Part shown: piece by piece, positions 22,545 to 35,499 of the stretch
How the letters are laid out: every line of letters begins with the position of its first letter
Position numbering within the stretch: the stretch's first letter is position 1
DNA from: Siphonodentalium dalli
Taxonomy: Eukaryota; Mollusca; Scaphopoda; Gadilida; Siphonodentaliidae
Assembly: GCA_032622095.1 (NCBI GenBank)
Contig: CP136064.1
Location: 141,067,954 to 141,131,953, forward strand
Length of the DNA: 64,000 nt
Reading direction: 5' to 3'
Translations under genes and position numbers: made by a program
The notes under the pieces: generated by a model
The model's database searches: none
What the model saw: only the letters and a program-made list of their open reading frames with translations
What the model was told of the DNA's origin: nothing

Positions 22545-23884
22545 CAGGGTTTCCGCTAGGGATAAATAACTGGGCCGTATTTGGGGGGGGGGGGACACTC
22601 AACGCGACGGGGCGACCATGGTTCGCTCCGTCGGGTGAAAATTTTGATGTTTGTCAGTGAAAAGAAGCAATTTCCTTGCACCTAAGACATGAAATAGGAA
22701 CGTTGAAGCTACGTGGATAAAGTAAATTGAAACAGCGCATGTTTTTTGACACTAAATTATTTAGTTATTAATTTAGTATCTCCATCATCGCTGTTCAAAG
22801 GTCAAGGGTATCAGAATGTGAACCGGATTTCGTACCGGCTGTTTTTCGTACCGATATTCTGAAGCATACCGGTAGTTGGTAACCAAGAGGTCATTCCCCT
22901 CGCTACGCTGGTTTGGGCGCAATTCCGTTTTGCAAGTAACTCCATGCATTTGAAAATGCATCTAATCTTCTCTCTGTTCGCGCCTCGTGTGGTGTTTGAT
23001 GCGACTTGCATTTGTTGCATCACATTTCCCGAAGTAGCTGAATTCTACGTGATCGGTAGAATTCACATGCCTTTCAAACTGTCTACGTGGATGGTCAGTC
23101 TGCCGAACCCCTGTGTCCACCCAGGACAGACCGATTTGTTGCATTCTGGGCAGAGAACGGCGCCACCGGGAACATAGGGAGCAAATCCAACCCCTTTCTC
23201 TATACTGTAATTTGCCCACGGGAAGATCTCCATCCATTTTCGACGTGACGAGACAGACGAACCACCTCGAGAAGATGTCGAATCAATACCTTGGCTATCA
23301 TCTACCATAACGGAAACTATGTTCGCTCCAGTCGACGTTGAAGCAATACATTGTCGATCATATGTTGCATCAGAAACTACGTTCGTAGAGTTTGGCGCAT
23401 CGTCGGTCGGCAAGTTTCCAGGTCGCCCAGTAGTATAAAACGCAGTTATTTTTGCTGATCCCTGGGCATCGTTCGGTCGCAGTTTTCTTTTGTATAATCC
23501 ATCTTTGTGACTCATAATTAATTTTGTTTAAACGGACCGCTCGCAAATTTTGAAAGTATTCAACTAAAACTTCAATATAACATGAGACGTGACGTCACGG
23601 GAACCGAGTGCGTGGGCAGTTTTCTTTGTCGGCAACGGTCCCTTTGATGTGACGATTGGTTTGTCTTTGACTTATGCCGACAAAGCATTACGATAGAGGA
23701 CTGTGTAGACAACTTTTCATGGGTGACCCATGCAACTGATTACGTATAGGCATAAAGTGCACATGTTAATCGCCCAGTGCCGGTGGCCACATTCCCGGGA
23801 AAAGAGGTTTGAGCTCGCCGGGCCATTATTGGGGAGGGGAATGAGACCGCTTGACGGCCGGCCTGCCGTAGTAGCGGAAACCCT
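22545..23884. mobile_element. hAT-type element inserted in the Penelope-like ORF
   Basis: The ends are CAGGGTTTCCGCTA on the left and its mirror TAGCGGAAACCCT(G) on the right. GGGGTAC lies immediately outside both (22538-22544 and 23885-23891), giving a 7-bp or imperfect 8-bp duplication. The Penelope reading resumes across the gap, with the IIRTP side meeting TGIKTTLF. The CAGGG end and ~8-bp target are typical of hAT elements. The element retains only a broken N-terminal piece of a transposase-like ORF. Confidence 0.85.
22962..23515 (-). pseudogene. Broken zinc-finger N-terminus of a hAT-type transposase
   Basis: An ATG at 23515 opens MSHKDGLYKRKLRPNDAQGS, then KWMEIFPWANYSI, then CPECNKSVCPG and RLTIHVDSLKG, ending at 23063. 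One frame over, FERHVNSTDHVEFSYFG continues the same domain to 22962, so a frameshift near 23070-23080 splits a C-x2-C...H-x5-H-like finger. This is the usual DNA-binding N-terminus of many hAT proteins. No catalytic domain follows. Confidence 0.6.
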
Positions 23885-23891
23885 GGGGTAC

Positions 23892-25264
23892 GTATGATGG
23901 TGACGTCCAGGAAATTGACTGAGTCCATACTGTAATCTGCAGTGAATTTAATAGTCGGATTGGACTTGTTGAAGTAGTCGATGAAATTATTGAGGTTGGA
24001 TTGGCCGTGGGTCCAGATTAATAGGATATCATCTATATATCTGAGATAAAGTGCTGGTTTATGTTCTGCTTCTGATAATAGCTTGTTTTCAAGCTCTCCC
24101 ATAAATATGTTGGCATAGGATGGGGCTACTCTTGTGCCCAATAGTGTACCCCCGATTTGAAGGTAATTATCGCCATTGAACTGAAAGTTGTTGCTGTGTA
24201 GCACAAGTTTCAGTAGATTGTGAAGACCACTGGTGGATATGCACCAATTTGGGTTTTGTTTTCGAATGCATTGAGCGACTGCTCTGAGGCCACCCATATT
24301 GGGAATAGTTGGGTGACATCGAGGGTGCATAATATGTAGTCGTCCGGAAGATCCTTGATGGATTCTAGTTTCTGAAGTAGGTGGGTAGTGTCCCTGACGA
24401 AACTTGGGTACGTGCTAACAAATTGTTTAATGTGTTCATCAATGAAGCTGCTGATTAATTAAGTAGGTGAGCCACTGCCGCTAATGATAGGTCTGCCTGG
24501 AATCGATCCCTTTGTGGTTGACTTGTGTATTTTTGGGAGAAGGTAAAATTGGGGTGTTCGAGCATTATGTTTGTATAAACCTTCTCGTATTTTTCCCGGT
24601 ATTTCCCCTAGCACAGAGTTTGGAAAGTTCGTTCCTAAATTGGTTGTCGTGGAATTCCGTTAGATCTTCATCTTTTTGGACATAGAAGTTAGTGTCCTGG
24701 AGTTGCCTGTTGGCTTCATTGATGTAGTCAGTTCTATCGAGCCAAGCCTTTGTCGGCTTTTTTAATTACAATTTTGTAGTTAGATTTCAGATCCCGGATG
24801 GCTTTTTCCATATTCGTGTCAATGTTTTGACATTGGAAATGGAGGGGCATGGAGGTGGGTGGTGACCAGAATTTTAATTCCAAAAAGTCTTGGAATGGAT
24901 CAATTGTTGGCCTGTCATCATCAATGGCATCAAATTTTTTTTTTAGATGGAGTCGTCTGAAAAACCTTTTTATGTCCTTTGATAGTTGTGGCGATCATTT
25001 CCCTTGGGTATGTGAGCCCTTTGCTCAGGATATTGATTTCCCCTTCGGTCAGGGTGTGGCTTGACACATTAAGGATAACGTCCGGGTAGTGAGTATTTCC
25101 ATTTTTATTGCTGTAAATGTCATTGCTTCGTTGATTAAAATCATCAAGGTTTGATGGGCGTTTTCTTTTGTAGAGATTTTGTAGTTTGCTGATAACCATT
25201 TCGAGGTCCTTGCCAGAGTTTGCTCTTCTGGGTGCTTGGTTTGTTTGGCCCTTGCGGGGGCCAC
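23892..25264 (-). pseudogene. Penelope-like ORF, N-terminal and reverse transcriptase part
   Basis: From high to low coordinates: LTEGEINILSKGL (about 25060-25020), an acidic linker, YKIVIKKADKG (about 24790-24755), PKIHKSTTKGSIPGRPIISG (about 24540-24480), YILCTLDVT (about 24340), QIGGTLLGTRVAPSYANIFM and YLRYIDDILLIW with the catalytic Asp pair (about 24055-24020), then VNFLDVTIIRT just before the insertion. The stretches lie in more than one frame, so the coding sequence is broken. The frame that runs past 23892 reads into the hAT element. Confidence 0.8.
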
Positions 25265-28200
25265 CTTTGGATCGTTGTTGGCCTCAGGGTCATTGTTGGC
25301 CCTGGGGTCGTGGTCTATCAGTTCAATCCTTGGTGGACTGGTACTTCAGAAGGAATGGGAAACGGATTGTATTTTGTTCCTGCCGTAATGCAGTGAGCGT
25401 GTTGTTGTGTGGTGCTTTTTTTCGTGTGAGGGGGCTTATTGCTGCTCCGAGTTCTTCTTTATCTCTATTGGTGGCTGTGTTTGCCCAACAATTCTGTGTT
25501 TACTTATTGCTTCAGCAATGTAGTGCACCAATTGTATTGTACAAAACATGTTCGATCTGTCAAAAATCCACTTTAGACAACCGAATTATAGCATATTGTC
25601 AAAAATTAATTACGATATTGTAGCAATAGATTTAAAGAAATAAGCGGAATTCAGTGAGGGAAAGAAATATTCATGCCGCATACAGAATTATTATCACAAT
25701 TCAACAGAACTCTTCAATTTCATCTAAGATGGCTACCAAAATGGCAGTAAAAATACAAAAGTCAATGTTCGTTACACCACCAAATGTCATCCTGGCATTC
25801 CATCATGGGGAATTAGGTTAATCGGCTAATTTTAAGTAAATCGTCTAATTTTAAGTAAATTCGCATTGCTTTAATTTTGTATACAATTTAACGGATGTCC
25901 TATACGGTATATGTTCATGTCTTCAAATTTCCTGATCTTAAGTGAGGAGGGAGTTGAAGAGAAAATCCAACTCACTATGTGACATTAGAAAGTATCTGTA
26001 GACATCCATCCTAGCTTGAGGGTCAAGTGTTACCATCCCAATGTCTAGCCTTCTGTGCTATACTCTAAAGACGGAGCGCTAATTGAGAAAAAATGGTGGT
26101 TACCATATCAACTGGCAATTGATGATGCAGATAAGCGTTGGTTTAGTTCTTGTCAAGACATCTCCTCAGTAGAAAATGCATATAGTGTCTCATATAAGGT
26201 AGCAGTACACAATTGTTTATTGTGATAGTTATGAAGTGGGGATTGTAGTTCTCAGCTATACCATGATTCTTGGCAAGCATGAAACAACACATCCTTGTTT
26301 ATAAAACACAACCAATATTTAGTAGAATTAATTACATGGCTGTCATTTGGCCTGCTTGTCTCACTGTTAGTTGCACTGTAAACTTAATTAAATTTGCATG
26401 GTAACACCATTTGAACCTCGTTTAGCTGAACTTATCAGGTTTCAATCGTATTGATAACCATGGCAGATCAAAATAGAATAGACCACCATAGGTGGGTAAT
26501 ATATCTGTATATTAAAGTGGCTGCATCCCGTATCAAGCTTAAAGTGATATACTGTGAATACCAGGTTCTGAAATCTGAATGATGGTATTCAACAAAGTAG
26601 TCCAACCACTTTCATAGCATATGTGGAGTTTTGAGAAGTTACATTTTATTCAGTTGAATTGCACATTATCACAAACCAGGCTAGATCCCCGAAAACAGGC
26701 AAAGTGGTGTGTTTGGATCTTGGCTTTCCTCGTGTTCAGTTAATTGGTGGTAGCCACACCAAGTGATTTGCCCAATATAGAAAGGTGTCTTCGCATGAAC
26801 ACATGCAGTAGGCTGGTATGGATCATTGTTAGCAATCTAATATCCCATATTGATTTCTATGATTTTATATAGGCATGTGAAGAGTTTTAATAGTTGGACA
26901 ATGCATTGAGTTTGTACATCAGTTTAATAGGAAGGTGGTTCTTGGCTATGGTTATGATTGTTTATCGATATCAACAGGTATTGTGCAACTGCTCTGCAGC
27001 TTAGATGACTAAAGAATGTGAATGCTAAATGCAATAAATACGAGCCAAAATAGACAGGCGATACGTATTATTATAATACTAATTCCCGCGTTTTGACAAA
27101 CTTTACAACCACATGGTGGGAAACGGGTAAATAATCCATTGGTAGTGATGGTTCTTCTGGTGTCATGTCATCGGTTTGATTTATTATGTCCAATATACAC
27201 TGCAATCCAGGTTCTGAATACTGAATGACATTATGGGGCAACACAGTCCATTAACATCTTACAACATAATGTGAAGTAACAGTTGAAGTTAAGAACAACT
27301 TGTGATGTGCCATGTTGATTCTGGTTAGACGGTTATCATGAACCAATGGAAATGCGGAAATGAAGGAAGTTAAATTAGCATGGTAACTATGGAGGTGGCC
27401 ATGGTTCACTATAATAATAATGGCATCTTTCAGATTATATTATATCGGCCAATCCATCTATATTCTAATGCATCAAAGTGTTCTAATTGTGTTTGACTGG
27501 GAACAATCACATCAGTCTGGCTATATCCCATAAATTGTATATCATGCTGCATGAGATACACAAGTGGCAAACATAGATTAACTTCAGCAGAAAACTAAAC
27601 GGTCATGGGGAGGCTATGGTACAAAGAGCTCCATACATGTTCATGTGATAAGCAATCCAGATTGATCAGATAGACATTAGCTTATCAACAATATTTATTC
27701 CATGAACAATACAACAACAATATATAAAGTATACATTTAATAGTGGACTGGATTCGACATCAACTGTGCAGGCTTATGTATTCATTTCCGGGAATCATTT
27801 CATATTCACCCCACCTATTAAATGAGAGTGTGATGGTACAGATACACATTAGCGCTACTTGTATATGAGACAAACTAATACTATACACACATGTAGTGAT
27901 ACAAAAATATGCTAATATCACTATAATACAAGTAAATATATTGCTTGAGTTCTAGTTCAAATTTATTACGATCCCATCTTGGCCGTCATATTAATGCACC
28001 TGTGGAAATGTACCAGTACTTTAATAGTATGAACTGGCGACAAGATGCAGTTTAAGCATGAGGCAATCATCAACATTTCTTCCTACACATATATGTTTGC
28101 CAGAATGGCAGAAGCGGATGTCTGATCATTTTGTTTCGATTGTACATTCCAATCACAAAGAGTCCCATACAAGGATTCATTTTACGAAGACTTTTATGGA

Positions 28201-30963
28201 TATTATGTCAGAAAACACCTGTGTAACTTCGACAGACTATCCAACCTTGTTTATCAACCAAGCCTATACCGGCTGTATACATGTACCATGTTGAAATGTA
28301 ATAGAATAAAGTATAGCTATAATATCTGAACAAGGACCCTGGCGATCTCCTGGTTTATATTTTCAATTTCAGACTTCAAAAGCAGTCACGGTTAGCTATG
28401 TACAGTAATCTGATTGAGTCCATCGCTAGACCGTTTAGTATATGAGTAGATATACTCAATCGTTATCGATATGCAAGAACATATGGCAATCAAATGGCGA
28501 TCATTTGAGGTCTCTTATAAAATATTTATAGAATCGAGTTTGGTACAAGTCGATATACTTAACGTGCTTGAAAATTTATTTCCGTTTCATATAGTGAATG
28601 GTATGTTCTCACTGAAAGCCCATGTATGATAATTATATGCATATGTGTTATTCTTACACGCTGGGATATATTGCGGAAAGATGTATTTTAATGTCAAATT
28701 TCGACATTTTCGCCACATTGTCCGCCATCTCGATATCAATAAGATATTAATAACTCCGGATTATCTAAATCGGAGTACATTCATTCATATATCTAGCACC
28801 GAGATATCATTCTCCTGTGGTGGACATGTTGTTTGACATATTCAAATATAATGTTTGGCGAATTTTCAAATTGCTTATTTGGACAATAATTGTCATTATG
28901 AACTCGTAATTTGAGTCATTGTGGCAAGACAACTATTAAATAGGAATGTGTCATAACATGACATTTATTTATTTGGAAGAAGCAAATTAGTCTACTACAT
29001 TCACCTTCTACATGACAGCAACGTAATTGGGTGAAAGAGGGTAAATTTGTGTATTATCTTATTTTGGCCGCCATCTTGGAAGCCATTTTTATTATGTTGA
29101 CAGTTTCTGGATCCAGTTAGATGTAAATACTTTATGTAATGATCCTACTCATTTCCATCACTGATTAATTCTAAATTTCTATAAGGAAATAGTTAGAAAA
29201 TTAAAAAAAATTGGTGAAAATTCATACCACTTCTTGCCACTTCCTTTAAATCAGGGCATTTGGAGAATACAATCAAGGTTATGATTCAAGAAATCAACTA
29301 TTGTGATGCCTAAGTGATTTGTTATCAAGATTGAAGAGAAGTATATTCCCTAATCACCACCAGTTTGATACAATCGGAAATGATGTAGGCGACATGTATG
29401 GAAAATCATCAATTTTCCCACTTCCGGTTGCCATTTTGGTGGCCATCTTTGATCGAAAGGACAAATTTTTATATAAAAATATAACATGGCATCACACCAT
29501 ACACTGTACAAATGGATTGTCATATATTTTATATCACAGTTATATTTTTATCATGAAATCCAACAATAACGAACTTAAGAAAATGAGCATGGCGGCCATC
29601 TTTGAGTCGTCACCAGACCACCCAGTCGCAACCCCAGGGGTACTAACAATTTATTTCTTAAGTGGAGACCATATACTGGCTCATGAACATGGTCTCTATA
29701 TTTGTTCATGATTTTCCCACGGGAGCCCAAAATCAGACATAAGCAACTCTACTAATATGGGTGGGTCCAATTTCAAGTGTGACCGTGTCCTTGACCTCGC
29801 TCATATACGCTCATATAGGCATGTATCTGGAGTGAGGACTGATCAAATAATATAACCAAAAAATCCCTAAATAGCCTGGATGAAGTCGGGCATATCAACT
29901 AGTTACTTATATTTTTAGTCAATATAACGAGCGTCGCACAGCGACCGCATTTATCCCGTCGGGTCGCTAAAACATGACAGCTAGAGAGACACGTTTGCAG
30001 TTGTTTACCAAAACTAAGAATAGAACCAAAACAAGATCACGTGCCCGATTGGGTCAGTTGCTAAATAAAGATTTGATGGATCATGCGGATCGATACACAA
30101 ATTCCATTGGTGGGATTAACATGCAGTACTATATGATCATTAATAAGATTTAATAAGTCAACATCTGCCTGCTAATTTATTCGCAATGTTACCAAAAACT
30201 CTCGGCAGCATCAGGGTAATATATAACCAGGGCGCTGATCGTTCTCAGTAAATCGGGAGAGCGGAACTATATCGCCGGAGGCACGTGATCAAGTCGTGAG
30301 AGGGACAAGGTCTTTTCGCAAGATTCGAAAATTGGGGAAAGTATGTTTTTTGTTTGAAATTACCCCCCCCACCCTCCCCTTTTTTTGTTTGTTTTGTGAT
30401 CCTGCGGCATTCGCTTGCCACTGACCAGCAGACATCACTAACCAGGGGGTCTAGTGTCTCATTCCAGGTCCGGGTTCCCACGGACTCCGCTTGTTTGCTT
30501 GTGGCCATGGCGCATTGTGGGCCAAAAAAGGAAGACGCGAAGCAAGAAATGGATAACTGGACAGTGAACATCCTGGGCCATTCTCTGAAAAATGGCTAAA
30601 ATCTGACAGAAATGTGTCCATGTCCAGAAATTGGGTTTTAAAAAGATGATTTTTCCTCCGAATGACTTTCTTTGACATTCACAGCATCCGACAATACAAA
30701 ATAAAACAACATAAGCCCCATGCATAGGTCCGTCACACAATATGGGATGCTAAATGGGTATGAAAATACCATTTTCTCCTTGTCCATTGATGTAGAATTT
30801 ATTTGAAAATTGTACAGAACCAACCAATTTTGTTATTGCAATTGTCCTGGTTGTGGTTAAATTTACTCTCATATCCTGTAGATGGAAATACTATAACAGA
30901 GAATATGTAGAATAATATATTTTTGTTTTGTGGCATTGATGTACCAGTGTCCATTGGTACATT
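25265..30963. other. Long gene-free stretch; a few diverged repeats
   Basis: No convincing exon or RNA gene. CCAGGTTCTGAA(A/T) followed by CTGAATGA and ACA/AAG-TAGTCCA occurs near 26563 and 27208, about 645 bp apart, suggesting an old duplication. GCCGCCATCTTGGAAG (29069) and similar phrases near 29437 and 29592 recall the 18.6-20.3 kb array. 29755-29840 is a lone unit of the 20.9 kb repeat. The 130-codon frame at 29319 runs through these repeats and I do not accept it as a gene. Near 30400-30600 the base composition is less AT-rich, with a short frame from ATG 30507 (MAHCGPKKEDAKQ), not assignable. Confidence 0.5.
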
Positions 30964-32665
30964 GCAAGATACGTTACCATAAAAGAGTGGTCGATATCTT
31001 GAAGATATTTGCGCCTCACAAACTGAACTTACCACGGTGATATGCACACATATCCATTGTTGACTTTGATATACAGTACCAAATTCAGTTCATACAGAAT
31101 ACAAGAAGACACTCACATATATATCTGGAAGGACTAGTATTACGATTATAAAAGACAAGATACGTTACCTAAGCTCAGCCTCTCCCTGCATGTGCAAACG
31201 GCCATATCTTGAATGTTTGTAACTTTGAGTGAATGGATGCGATTGACATGAATAATTATGGTAATCAATTAACAATGGAGGGTCTTGCGTAGTCCTCATA
31301 TTGCCAAATATTAATTATGACAGCAAGATACGTTACAGCAAGATACATTTTCAAAAATTCCTTGAATGTCCACCAAACAGCTGTCGGCAGTTTCTGTGAA
31401 TGTATTTGAATACTGACATCAGCTACACGAAGTCAAACCATATAATATATAAGCTGATATCTGCTACAACAATCAATTGTGGGGGTGCTTTAAAATATGT
31501 TGAGGATGTCAACCAGAATCCGCACAACGCTGACGTTGAAGATATTTCCTCTACTGTATCATAAAGGCGACTTTGTAATTTCCATATATGACAAGTACAT
31601 GTATGTTTGAAAATGGCCGAACATAGAAGTAAGGTGACACCAAAAAGTCGGGCCTTCCACAAAGGTTTTTATTCACTGTTCGGCCCGATGTCGAATGTGT
31701 GAATGTATTGGATGCATGCATCATTGATACACTGAAAATAGGCTGCATTATTTAGATACGCATAGTTGCATGATCCTTCGCACCTATTGTATTTTGAGTG
31801 AAATATTCAAGACTCGTCCCATGATATTGAACACGGGCGCTTACCGCCATCTTACCAAATTTCCAGTACCTTTAACATAAGTTCGCTTATATAGTGTAGT
31901 GTGTGGATCCTATGCATTTTTGTGGTGTTTATTCTTAATTAAAATAAAGAACATTACCATTTGCTATAGCCTATATGTTTCCAATATGATCTCTATTCTA
32001 GATCATCAAGGGCTTTTCGGGGAATTTTATACAGGCACATGTTATGTCTATTTGGGCAAAACAACGTTCTTATATACATATAGGCCTAACTATACTGGCA
32101 CAGAGCATATTAAAGATACGTTACCATGCGCCTTAATTGAACAATTTAAAGTGAGCAGCTGATGTTTTGAACTAGAAACTTCAATAAAAACCCAATACAT
32201 GTTTTAGTTTTGTTGACAGACTATACTGAACATTGAACTTTGTGTTAACCCGATCTGCTATAACTTGCTGCAAGATACGTTACCTTCCATGTATGTCTAT
32301 GTATAGACAGTATGTGCATAAAGCAGAGTGAATCATGCCAAGAAAATCTTGAATTTAAGAATATGTGGCCATATTTGAAAAGTGCTTGTTGAATGTGTTT
32401 GTTGTTTATGGAATTCTCGCTTCATGATAGTGAACTATTCAGGAAATATCATCTACTAAAACATTATTTGACTCCTGACAGCTCCCAACGGAGGTTTTTC
32501 AGACGATATATTGACTAAATGCTATATTTCGGAACAAATTTATCTGTCCAATTTTTGTTAGTGACACGACAGTTACAAAGAAAACTTATAAATAGGCTAT
32601 CACATAGTTCATTTTTTTCGATAACTGTAAGAGAAGAATACTAGTCCGTTGGTAACGTATCTTGC
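30964..32665. repeat. Six dispersed copies of a 15-mer, GCAAGATACGTTACC
   Basis: Copies, allowing one or two end differences, lie at 30964-30978, 31156-31169, 31323-31336 (followed at once by a weaker AGCAAGATACATT), 32112-32125, 32270-32284 and, reversed, 32651-32665. Sequence between copies is unrelated. Function unknown. Confidence 0.85.
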
Positions 32666-33410
32666 TACTCGGGGACGTGGAATTTACACTGATGTATTTT
32701 AAGTACTAATTTTGCACAAAATACGACCAAACAAATTGCCCCAGTTGTGTTCCGAGGCCCTATGGATACTCAGCTTTCTGTGGAAATTAAATTTAGCTCG
32801 ATCTGCAAGAGTTTGTTTTCGACGAGTATGGTCAGTCCTATTTTGCACTTTTCCAGAGAATGTCCCTCCTACCAATAATTTCACGACTACCTTTTTGATT
32901 AATAATTTATTAAATAAAGGTAGTCAATCAGGCAGACCTGTCTTTGTTGTGTTACGACCCTGCGGGATAAAAAAATTTAAATTATAAATTTTTTTGTAAT
33001 CAACAGGAAAAATATCCCATTTACACAAACGTTATGGTTAGATCTCACTTTATAGCTGTGGCCATATTAGGACTGGCAAAAATATATTTATAATGCACTT
33101 TTTGGAAAATCACCATCTTTGAAATAACATATTTCTCAATATAAATACCAATTTCAAGTTGTCGGATTCCATGTAGTTTAACACATCTGACAACAACCGA
33201 AAACGCGAAGATGCCTTCCACAATATTATTTTTGTTGGCAATAAAAGCTATCTTGGAAGATTTACATGGGAAATCTTCATAATATCAAACAAATATACCA
33301 CATAATTTGAAAGATAACTATATTATGATCCCAGATTCCCACAGATACTACTACTGTTGGACTTTTTTTGTGCTAAAAATATGGTGCCAAACAGATATTA
33401 ACAATAAACA
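32666..33410. other. No gene seen; AT-rich spacer before the Gypsy-like remnant
   Basis: The short frame 32712-32987 has no recognisable features. Near 33420 protease/RT-linker-like residues can be read in broken frames, so the retroelement probably starts about here. Confidence 0.4.
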
Positions 33411-33460
33411 AATGTTACGATAGCAGACCTGGATGTCGACAAAAGCCCTATCGATGCCCA

Positions 33461-34020
33461 TTGCAAAAGCGTGAAATTCTTAGTGATAAAATAGATGAAT
33501 TATTGCAAGCAAAAATAATTTCACCAGCTCCAGCAAGTGAGTGGTCATTCCCTTGTATGATTCTGAAAAAAACAGATAATTCATATCGATTTATAGGCAG
33601 ACTAAATGCTATAACAAAACCAACATTTTTAACAATTGATCAGATAGAGGATATTTTGGCAGAAATGAAAGGAGTTAAATATAGAACAGTTCTCAATTGT
33701 TTTTCTGCATATAATTGCATTCTGATACATCACGCGGATCAAAGTAAAGCAACCATAACTTGTTTTAGGGGGAATTTTTCATTTAACTGCACATGCTTTG
33801 GCACCATACGGAGTTCTAGCACCTTTCTTCAACTCATGAATCGAGTGTTGGAGGGGGTTAAAGGATGTCACGCCTATGTCAACGATTTAATTTTGTACTC
33901 AGTTGATATGTCCCATTTAAGGCTTCTTCAAGAGGTATTTGATCGCCTCAGGAAGTTTAATGTAAAATTAAAGTTAAAGAAATGTTCATTCTTTAAAACG
34001 GAATGTTCATTTTGGGGCAC
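33461..34020 (+). pseudogene. Gypsy-like reverse transcriptase fragment
   Basis: The open frame reads through RT palm blocks: IDELLQAKIISPA, WSFPCMILKKTDNSYRF and GCHAYVNDLILYS. The last is the catalytic YVDD region with the second position changed to Asn, and the LNCFSAYNCI stretch lacks the usual first Asp, so the enzyme would be inactive. The frame leaves homology near 34010, where a frameshift to the 34003-34434 frame occurs. In live relatives this domain copies genomic RNA into DNA. Confidence 0.8.
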
Positions 34021-34434
34021 ATCATTGATCAACATGGTGTTAGACCAGATGCCAATAAAGTAAAAGCAATTCAAACACCGCCAACAAATGTGAAACAAGT
34101 GAGAAGTGTCATAGGATCATTCTCATGGTTCTGTAAATTTATTCCTAAATTCAGTGAAATTTGTGGACCTTTGGTAGAATTGACAAAGAAAAACACAAAA
34201 TTTGAATGGACAGACCAATGTGATAAGGCATTTAAGAAATTGAAAACTGATTTAACAGAAGCGACATATCTCGCATATCCAGATAAAAACAAACCATTTA
34301 TAATGTATACTGATGACAGCGCCCGTGCTATCGCGGCAGTAATTACACAGTCACGTGACCCAGGTGACCCGTGTATATCAAGATCTAATACGGAGAATCC
34401 TATACATCTATACATTTTATTTCAGAACGGCTGA
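34003..34434 (+). pseudogene. Gypsy-like RT end and RNase H start
   Basis: It continues the RT domain in a shifted frame: FILGHIIDQHGVRPD, then the RT connection IGSFSWFCKFIPKFSEI and the RNase H entry PFIMYTDDSARAIAAVITQ, which holds the first catalytic Asp. It ends at 34434. Broken remains (SWSTLERESFAIYWAIKKLQ) extend to about 34530 in another frame. Confidence 0.8.
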
Positions 34435-34711
34435 ATAAATCTCAAATTCGTTCATGGAGTACATTGGAGCGGGAAAGTTTTGCCATTTATTGGGCAATAA
34501 AGAAATTACAATTTTACATTAAGTGGATCCCCATTAATTATAAAGACTGATCACAAAGTATTAACGAATATGCTATCTGCTCCCATGGATAAACGTCGCA
34601 CGGTGGGCTGTATGTATATCTGCATATAAGCCTCAGATAATTCACATACCCGGCAAAGATAATATATTTGCCGATTATGTATCACGACCTGCAGATGATG
34701 TAAATAATGAT
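34435..34711 (+). pseudogene. Decayed RNase H remainder
   Basis: The RNase H remainder can be read in pieces with frame changes and stops. No single open frame survives between 34434 and the integrase frame at 34712. Confidence 0.5.
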
Positions 34712-35499
34712 ATGTCGGAAGTACCAGAGCAATCAGATGTAACAGGACCCGAACCTGAAGTACCAATGAATGTTGACATTATTGATACATCAAAATTAAA
34801 CACAAAACAATATGCAAATTGTCGTTTAGAAAAAACTCCACCTGAACTGCAAGAAACAATAGAGTTAGAGGGTTTTGACATGCAGCATGAACAAAATCGT
34901 GATACAGAAGCAATAGAGATTATTCAACAATTAAATTCCACCAAACCACCCAAACAAATAGCAGATAAATATATAGTAATTAAAGATGTACTTTACTTCA
35001 TCAGTCACCATGATGAAGATCCAGATATATGCCTATTTATTCCCGCAAATATTCGACAAGCTGTACTCAAGCAATATCATGACTTTATAGCAGGACATTT
35101 TTCCACAGTTAAGACTTTTGCAACAGCAAAACTTAAATATTATTGGCCAAATATGTATAGAGATATACATAATTATTGTCAAGCTTGCATGATTTGTAAA
35201 ATGAGGAATTTATCACAACAAAAAGCTCCAATACAAGAAATGGACCGACCTCCATTTCCTTTTGCAACAATAAGCACTGATATACAAGGACCGTTTGAAA
35301 CAACAATGTCCAATAACAAATATATTTTAACTTTTATTTGTTGTCTGACTAAATATGTCGAAGCATTCGCGATTCCCGATAAACGAGCAGAAACAGTGGT
35401 AATGATATTTTTAGATGAGGTAATTAGCAGACATTCATGCTGTTTAAATCTGGTTAGCGATAATGGGACCGTATTCAAAAACAAGCACATGGATCAGGT
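34712..35499 (+). pseudogene. Gypsy-like integrase, zinc-binding domain and first part of catalytic core
   Basis: The frame includes an HHCC zinc-binding domain (H near 35080, H a few residues on in AGHFS, C-x2-C in ACMICK near 35185), then the core with STDIQGP (first catalytic Asp) and VSDNGTVF (second Asp). It is cut at GGATCAGGT 35491-35499 by an inserted DNA element. The third catalytic residue is on the far side. Confidence 0.85.

Larger units (their letters stand above)
21598..25264 (-). mobile_element. Penelope-like retroelement, split by a hAT insertion
   Basis: Read on the minus strand, the order is the N-terminal Penelope motif (LNVSSHTLTEGEINILSKGL), a KADKG block, PKIHK...GRPIIS, the RT catalytic LRYIDDILLIW, the RRPPNLKDIL linker and the GIY-YIG endonuclease. 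This architecture belongs to Penelope-like elements, whose RT and endonuclease reside in one protein. The copy is decayed: several frameshifts and stops separate the pieces, and 22545-23884 is foreign. Terminal repeats were not identified. Confidence 0.85.

Noticed and set aside
25186-25623. 145-codon plus-strand ORF
   Set aside because: Its first part is antisense to the Penelope-like N-terminal region and the rest has no independent support.
29319-29711. 130-codon ORF
   Set aside because: It runs through dispersed AAGATGGCCGCC-type repeats, and its start is not supported by splice or promoter signals.
30354-30740. Overlapping ORFs on both strands in a less AT-rich patch
   Set aside because: Frames on both strands are of similar length and none has a recognisable motif; a GC-richer patch alone gives longer chance frames.
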